The translations under genes and the position numbers were made by a program. This document shows, piece after piece, positions 1-5,230 of a DNA stretch of 5,230 nucleotides. The notes beneath the pieces were generated by a model. The model made no database searches. It saw only the letters and a list, made by a program, of their open reading frames with translations, and was not told where the DNA came from. The first letter of the stretch is position 1; every line of letters begins with the position of its first letter. Origin of the DNA: Verrucomicrobiia bacterium (lineage in GTDB: Bacteria; Verrucomicrobiota; Verrucomicrobiia; Limisphaerales; JAUIHU01); contig JAUIHU010000373.1 of NCBI GenBank assembly GCA_030432175.1, positions 1 to 5,230 on the forward strand, given 5' to 3'.

Positions 1-3000
1 GATGCTTGTGGCGTTGGGTTTATAGCAAACACCAATGGGCGCAAGGAGAGGCGGGTTTTGGATTATGCGATCGAAGCGTTATGCCATCTGGCTCACCGTG
101 GAGCATTGGATGCCGATGCCAAGACCTGAGATGGCGCCGGGGTATTGATTCAACTGCCCAGGGAATTTTTCCGCGCTGAAATCGAAAAGATGAACGCCAA
201 CCTCATCAGTCTGGATGATTTGGCGGTGGGAATGATTTTCCTCCCACAGGATTCTTACAAAGCCGCGCATTGCAGGCGTATATTCGAGGATAGCCTGAAA
301 GCGATGGATATCCACCTTTTCGGCTGGCGGCAGACTCCGGTGAATCCTGATTGTCTGGGCGAAAAGGCGCGCTCCACTATGCCGCTGATTCAGCAGGCTT
401 TGATCGGAAAGAACCGTCCCTGGGATGCGGAAGAGTTTGAGCGGAGGTTGTATCTGGTTCGTAAAATGGCCGAAAAACAGGCCATTGAGGAAAACATTGA
501 GGAATTCTACATCGCGTCTCTGTCTTCCAGGACGATCGTTTACAAGGGATTGCTGAATGCCCCTCAGGTTCGCAAATTTTACAAGGACCTGAATGATCCG
601 CTGTTCGTGACCAGTCTGGCGATTTACCACCAGCGGTATTCCACGAACACGTTTCCAAACTGGCGTCTGGCGCAACCATTTCGTGCTTTGGCGCATAATG
701 GTGAAATTAACACTCTGCTCGGTAACAAGAACTGGACTCGCGCCCGCGAACCTGAATTGAATCCTTCAGCTCCTTGGGAAGAAAATGTGGAGTTATTGAA
801 GCCTATCATTCAGCCACTTGGATCCGATTCGGCAGCTTTGGATAATGTCCTGGAGCTTTTGCATCTCAGTGGACGGGACATCATGCATACGGTGACCATG
901 CTGGCTCCGGAAGCATGGGAGAAAACCAAGGACATGGATGAAAAGCTGAAGGCTTACTATGAATACCATGCCTGCTTTAACGAACCGTGGGATGGTCCAG
1001 CGGCAGTGGTCTTCAGCGATGGGCGTTTTATCGGGGCTACGTTAGACCGCAATGGACTTCGCCCGGCTCGTTACAAACTGTACGATGATGGTTTGATGGT
1101 CATGGGCAGTGAAGTCGGGGTCGTTGAACTGGATGACGCCAAAGTGGTTGAAAAAGGCCGACTTGGACCAGGGATGGTCATGGTCATTGATACGGATGAA
1201 GGGAAGTTATTGCGTAATGATGATGTGAAGAATCATGTTGCATCATTGCACCCGTTCAAGGAATGGCGCGATCAGGGGATTTTCTCACTAAATGATCATG
1301 CTCAACCGTTCGCGCCGAATCATGATCCAGTCAACATCCTGGATTTGACCTTGGACCAAATCGTATTCGGGTATGATAAGGAGATTATCAACGACATTCT
1401 GGATCCGATGGTCAAAAGCGGGATGGAGCCGATAGGATCGATGGGAGATGACACACCTTTAGCGGTTTTATCCAAACGGCCGAGATTGCTTTACGATTAT
1501 TTCAAACAACTTTTCGCGCAGGTAACCAACCCACCGATTGACAGTATTCGGGAGCGGATTGTGATGTCGCTTTCGACTTACATGGGACGTCGTGGAGCCT
1601 GGTTTGAGAATGATCCGGAACACGCGAAAATGATCCGGGTTGATAGTCCATTCTTGCTGGATTACGAATTGGAATCGTTGAGGAAGAACCAGGATGAAGC
1701 TTTCCAGATGGAAACGCTGACCTGCTTGTTTGATCGATCCAAAGGTCCGGATGGTTTGAAACCGGCATTGGATCGTTTATGTGAAGCGGCGGTGGCGGCA
1801 GTGGATTCCGGCAAATCCATTTTGAATCTCAGTGATCGCGGTATCAGCAAGGAAATGATACCGATTCCGATGCTGTTAGCGGTTGGCGCCGTGCATCACC
1901 ATCTCATCCGCACTGGACGTCGGATGAAGGCTTCCATCATCTGCGAAACAGGAGAGGCTCGTGATGTCATGCAATTTGCTTGCCTGGTTGGATACGGAGC
2001 TTCTGCGGTGAATCCTTACATCGCGATTGACACGATCCGTCAGAAAATCGAGAGCGGTGAGTATGAAGGTCTGTCTATGGAAGACGCTTTGGCGAACTAT
2101 CGTCAGGCGATCGAGAAGGGCTTGTTGAAGATCATGTCCAAGATGGGCATTTCTACGCTCAACAGTTATCGAGGCGCGCAGATTTTCGAAGCGATCGGGA
2201 TTTCTGGCGAAGTCATGGACCATTGTTTCTACGGCACGACATCGCATTTGGATGGTGTGTCCTTTTCACAGATTGGGAAAGACGCAATTCGCCGACACGA
2301 CGCAGCTTATCCGGCAGATGCGGCCAATGTTGAACTTGATGACGGTGGATTTTACAAAGTCGCTCGTGGAGGACGTGGAGAATTTCACGCATTCAATCCG
2401 AAAGTAGTTCAGACTCTGCACCGATTTTTAAAGTCAGGAGATCGTGAGGCGTTTCTGAAATACATGGATACGGTTCAATCCAGAGATCCGGTTTCGCCGA
2501 GAGATCTGTTTCAGCTCAAGAAACCGGCCACGGCGATACCGCTTGAAGAAGTGGAATCCATTGAAAACATCCGTACCCGTTTCACCACGGCGGGGATGAG
2601 TCTTGGGGCATTGTCGCCTGAGGCTCATGAATGTCTGGCGATTTCCATGAACAAGATTGGTGGGAAATCCAATTCAGGTGAAGGCGGTGAAGATCCGGAG
2701 CGTTATACGGTTCGAGAAAACGGTGATAACGCCAGCTCAGCGATCAAGCAGGTGGCATCCGGGCGATTTGGTGTAACTCCCGAATATCTGGCCAGCGCTT
2801 CTGAGATTGAAATCAAAATTGCTCAGGGGGCGAAGCCGGGTGAAGGTGGTCAGTTACCAGGGCACAAGGTTTCTCCGTTGATTGCGAAGTTACGATACAG
2901 TGTGCCAGGGGTGCCGCTGATTTCTCCGCCTCCGCACCATGATATTTACAGTATCGAGGATCTGGCCCAGCTGATTTACGATTTGAAGCAGGTGAATCCG

Positions 3001-4506
3001 CGCGCCAAGGTTTGCGTGAAGCTGGTCGCGGAATCTGGCGTGGGCACTATTGCAGCCGGGGTCGCAAAAGCCTATGCAGATGTGATTCTGATCAGTGGAC
3101 ATGATGGAGGCACCGGGGCGTCACCAATGAGTTCCATTAAATACACCGGAAGTCCTTTTGAACTGGGATTGGCCGAAGCTCATCAGACGTTGATGTTGAA
3201 TGATCTGCGTTCGCGAGTTGTGCTTCGTACGGACGGTGGACTGAAGACCGGCATTGATATCATCAAAGCTGCATTACTTGGAGCGGAAGAGTTTAATTTC
3301 GGAACAGCGGCTTTGATTGCTGCAGGATGCGCTATGTTCCGCGTCTGCCATTTGAATACCTGTCCGGTGGGTGTCGCTACTCAGAAAGATCAGTTGCGGT
3401 TGAAGTTCCGTGGCAAACCGGAGAACGTGATTGCTTTCTTCGATGGAGTGGCTGAAGAGGTTCGAGAAATCATGGCCTCACTGGGCATTCGGAAGTTTGA
3501 CGATCTCGTCGGCCGGACTGATTTGCTCGAACAACGTCCTTTAAGCGACTTCCCTGAAGAGATTCAGGAAAAGATCGCCAACCTTCAGCTCTCCAAGTTG
3601 CTCTATCAAATGGAAGATGAATCGGCATCCAGGATTCATACCAGAGAGCGAAATGAGCGATTTGGATCCAGCACTTTGGATGATCGCATGATTACCGATG
3701 CGAAGTCTGCTTTGACCCGGAAGGAGCCAATGAAGCTGAATTACAGCATTCACAACACCTACCGGAACATCGGAACCAAGCTGTCTGGGCAGATTGCATT
3801 CCAATACGGTGAAGCCGGGTTGCCGGACGGTTGTATTGATGTCGTATTGAACGGAAGCGCCGGTCAGAGTTTTGGAGCATTCCTGGCCAATGGAGTTCGA
3901 TTGCGTCTTTATGGAGAAGCTAATGATTATGTCGGCAAAGGAATGAACGGTGGTGAGATCATCATTCGCCCATTCCAGGAGTGCAGCTTTGAATGGTCCG
4001 AGAATTCTATCATCGGTAACACGGTGATGTACGGTTCTACCGGAGGAAAATTGTTTGCTGCTGGTAAAGCTGGAGAACGATTCTGCGTCAGGAACTCCGG
4101 AGGAACAGCCGTTGTTGAAGGAGTGGGTGACCACGGTTGTGAATATATGACCGGAGGTATGGTCGTCATTCTGGGTAGCGCAGGAAGAAATTTCGGCGCC
4201 GGTATGAGTGGAGGCAGGGCTTATGTCTACGATACCGAGGGTTCATTCCCGAATTTGTACAACAAAGCTATGGTCAATCTCGAAAAACTCACGGACGAAG
4301 AGGAAGTGAAGCGCGTTCAGGGGTTGATTTATGAACATCTGGAAAAAACTGAATCTCCTCGGGCCAATGAAATACTAAAGAATTGGTCCTCTGAAGTTGA
4401 AAAATTCTGGGTGGTTGCTCCTTACCCACCTGAAGCTCAACCCGAATCCAAACCGGTTCACGAGCTTCGATCGGATGAAGAGAAGAAATCTCCGAAAGGA
4501 TTTTGA
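1..4506 (+). CDS. gltB: Glutamate synthase large (alpha) subunit, 5'-partial and interrupted by an in-frame TGA
   Basis: This subunit hydrolyses glutamine and passes the ammonia through an internal tunnel to 2-oxoglutarate, giving glutamate (GOGAT half of the GS-GOGAT cycle, cytoplasm). Codon 3 is the N-terminal nucleophile Cys in DACGVGF, so only the initiator and a short propeptide are missing to the left. The amidotransferase domain spans about codons 3-430, with RYSTNTFPNW at 212-221 and AHNGEINT around 231-238. A central domain follows (SMGDDTPLAVLS from 480). The FMN/synthase domain (about 840-1200) carries GGKSNSGEGGEDPER at 887-901, KPGEGGQLPG at 945-954, SPPPHHDIYSIEDL at 975-988 and SGHDGGTGASP at 1032-1042. 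Cysteines 1110, 1116 and 1121 (C-x5-C-x4-C) bind the 3Fe-4S cluster. The glycine-rich GXGXG domain spans about 1240-1450. Length (1,501 codons) is normal for the family. Codon 43 is TGA where glycine is expected, so as read the gene is broken unless this is an error. Family assignment is very secure; functional status is not. Confidence 0.96.
127..129 (+). other. In-frame TGA replacing a conserved glycine of gltB
   Basis: The frame before it reads HRGALDADAKT and the frame after it reads DGAGVLIQLP, so the family motif KTGDGAG is complete except that its first glycine codon is TGA. Both flanks are in the same frame, so this is a substitution (most simply GGA to TGA) and not a frameshift. Nothing suggests selenocysteine: the family has no Cys or Sec here, and I see no convincing hairpin just downstream. 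The following base is G, which is not the leakiest readthrough context. Either a true nonsense mutation or a base-call/assembly error would look like this. Confidence 0.93.
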
Positions 4507-4561
4507 TCCGGCTAAAACGCTCTGGAGCTAACTTATTCGGCTGCGGGGACAGCTGGTTTGG

Positions 4562-4596
4562 CCTTTCCTGAAGCAGGCTTCGGGAAAGGTTTTTTT
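4562..4596 (+). terminator. Rho-independent terminator after gltB
   Basis: The arms CCTTTCCTGAAG (4562-4573) and CTTCGGGAAAGG (4578-4589) pair as a 12-bp stem with one G-U wobble and a CAGG tetraloop. Seven T residues follow directly (4590-4596). No matching A-tract precedes the stem, so it acts on + strand transcription. It lies about 55 bases past the gltB stop and about 100 bases before the next likely start, so it separates gltB from the downstream gene. Confidence 0.92.
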
Positions 4597-4650
4597 ATTG
4601 GGCAATTAAATGAATAAATGAGAGGGATCATCGGAAAGATTTTGCTTAAA

Positions 4651-4656
4651 TACAAT
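4651..4656 (+). promoter_or_regulatory. Possible -10 element for the downstream gene
   Basis: TACAAT matches the sigma-70 -10 consensus at five of six positions and lies between the gltB terminator and the preferred start at 4699. A transcript would begin near 4663 and leave a leader of about 35 bases. No good -35 hexamer is visible at 16-18 bases upstream (sequence near 4627-4634 is unlike TTGACA), so this is only a candidate. A promoter somewhere in 4597-4698 is expected because a strong terminator precedes it. Confidence 0.2.
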
Positions 4657-4698
4657 CCAATGTTGAGTGTGTGTCGCTGTCAGAACCCATCCCGATTG

Positions 4699-5230
4699 AT
4701 GAAGAAAAAATCTGTGTTGAACTTGAGTTTGATCAACATTCGAGGCCTGTGCTTGATTTCATTCTGCTTGTTCTGGATTGGATTTTCAGCGCTGGCAACA
4801 ACTCAGCAGCCATTATCGGAACCGGTCCTGGAAACTGAAATCAACGACGCATCTGAATCAGCCGACGGAAACGAGGAGTTTCAGCCACGCTCCGTTCGGT
4901 ACAGTAATCTATTGGATATGCTGGAAGAATCTGAACGTTTGAGTGTCGAACGTCGGGTCGCCGCATTTGGCCTGCTGGATTGGGTGCGGGACCAGACGAA
5001 CAGTGATGAAGAATCCGAGGATCTGAATGAAGAAAATCAGAGAGCCTGGAACCGCTTGCCTCAAATTCTATTGAGAATTGTCCAGGATCCTGAGGAGGAC
5101 TTCACACTCAGAACAATTTCCCTGGACGCATTGAGAGCGTTCCCTGGACAGGAACAGTCGGCTGTTTCAGCGTTGGAAATCGAAGCTCTTCGTATCCAGC
5201 AGCGAGTGGAGGAGTCCAATGCTAAGTTTG
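4699..5230 (+). CDS. Exported protein of unknown function, possibly HEAT-like helical (3'-partial)
   Basis: An open frame of 177 complete codons runs off the right edge. The first 33 residues look like a Sec signal peptide: MKKK basic start, hydrophobic stretch at about 16-32, and an ALA cleavage site after residue 33. No lipobox is visible despite Cys18 and Cys23. Next comes an acidic, Ser/Asn-rich linker (about 40-62), then amphipathic helical segments at about 69-98 and 115-172. The stretch LPQILLRIVQDPEEDFTLR followed by TISLDALRAF (120-148) resembles the Asp...Arg...Ala pattern of HEAT repeats, but one imperfect unit is not enough for a family call. Start choice: ATG at 4660 and ATG at 4618 are in the same frame, and an in-frame TAA at 4615 bounds the frame. 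ATG 4699 is preferred because it puts the lysines directly at the N-terminus. None of the three has a clear Shine-Dalgarno sequence. I do not recognise the gene. Confidence 0.75.
   Translation, partial: MKKKSVLNLSLINIRGLCLISFCLFWIGFSALATTQQPLSEPVLETEINDASESADGNEEFQPRSVRYSNLLDMLEESERLSVERRVAAFGLLDWVRDQTNSDEESEDLNEENQRAWNRLPQILLRIVQDPEEDFTLRTISLDALRAFPGQEQSAVSALEIEALRIQQRVEESNAKF

Noticed and set aside
127..180. Selenocysteine insertion at the TGA
   Set aside because: The position is a conserved glycine, not a redox Cys, and no convincing SECIS-like stem-loop follows; GGCGCC just downstream is only a short palindrome.
79..4169. Antisense open frames of 60-205 codons within gltB
   Set aside because: They are shadows of a strongly coding + strand gene, have no family-like sequence, and overlap conserved GltB motifs.
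145..4506. Taking TTG 145 as the true start of a 1,453-residue protein
   Set aside because: The family sequence continues upstream in the same frame to the catalytic Cys at codon 3. TTG 145 is only the first possible start after the TGA and would delete the glutaminase nucleophile.
4539..4554. Small GCTG...CAGC hairpin between the gltB stop and the terminator
   Set aside because: Only four pairs with a GC-rich loop and no T-tract; too weak to call a regulatory structure.
4533..4631. Minus-strand frame of 32 codons whose end reads KPASGKAKPAVPAAE, resembling a Pro/Ala/Lys-rich tail of a convergent gene
   Set aside because: It overlaps the gltB terminator hairpin and T-tract, has no ribosome binding site, and its upstream part has no protein-like character. 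The tail-like look is most likely chance from the hairpin sequence.

Overview
This window holds most of one large metabolic gene, a short intergenic region, and the 5' part of a second gene, all on the + strand. The large gene is gltB, the alpha (large) subunit of glutamate synthase. It enters at the left edge, two codons before its catalytic N-terminal cysteine, and ends at a TGA at 4504-4506. It reads as 1,501 codons in one frame with every expected domain: class II glutamine amidotransferase, central domain, FMN/synthase domain with a 3Fe-4S cysteine cluster, and the C-terminal GXGXG beta-helix. The exception is a single in-frame TGA at 127-129, in place of the glycine of the conserved TGDGAG motif. 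This is one base away from GGA.

The remaining 1,458 codons contain no further TGA, and glycine is encoded throughout by ordinary GGN codons. A recoded genome (UGA = glycine, as in Absconditabacteria/Gracilibacteria) therefore does not explain it. A point nonsense mutation or a sequencing/assembly error does. The next starts (TTG at 145, ATG at 190) would remove the catalytic cysteine and leave an enzyme without glutaminase activity.

A strong intrinsic terminator (4562-4596) lies about 55 bases after the gltB stop, so gltB ends its transcription unit here and no gltD (beta subunit) follows. The alpha subunit lacks the ferredoxin loop of plant and cyanobacterial enzymes, so it looks NADPH-type. 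Its partner must lie upstream or elsewhere.

After about 100 more bases, an unrecognised gene starts at about 4699 and runs off the right edge. It encodes a Sec-exported protein with an acidic linker and helical, possibly HEAT-like, segments.

The host is a bacterium of moderate GC content (about half, by eye) with standard stop codons. The style of the second protein and of GltB would fit the Planctomycetes/Verrucomicrobia group, but this is a weak inference. I see no mobile elements, CRISPR arrays, tRNAs or rRNAs, and no convincing new system. The one real anomaly is the interrupted gltB.
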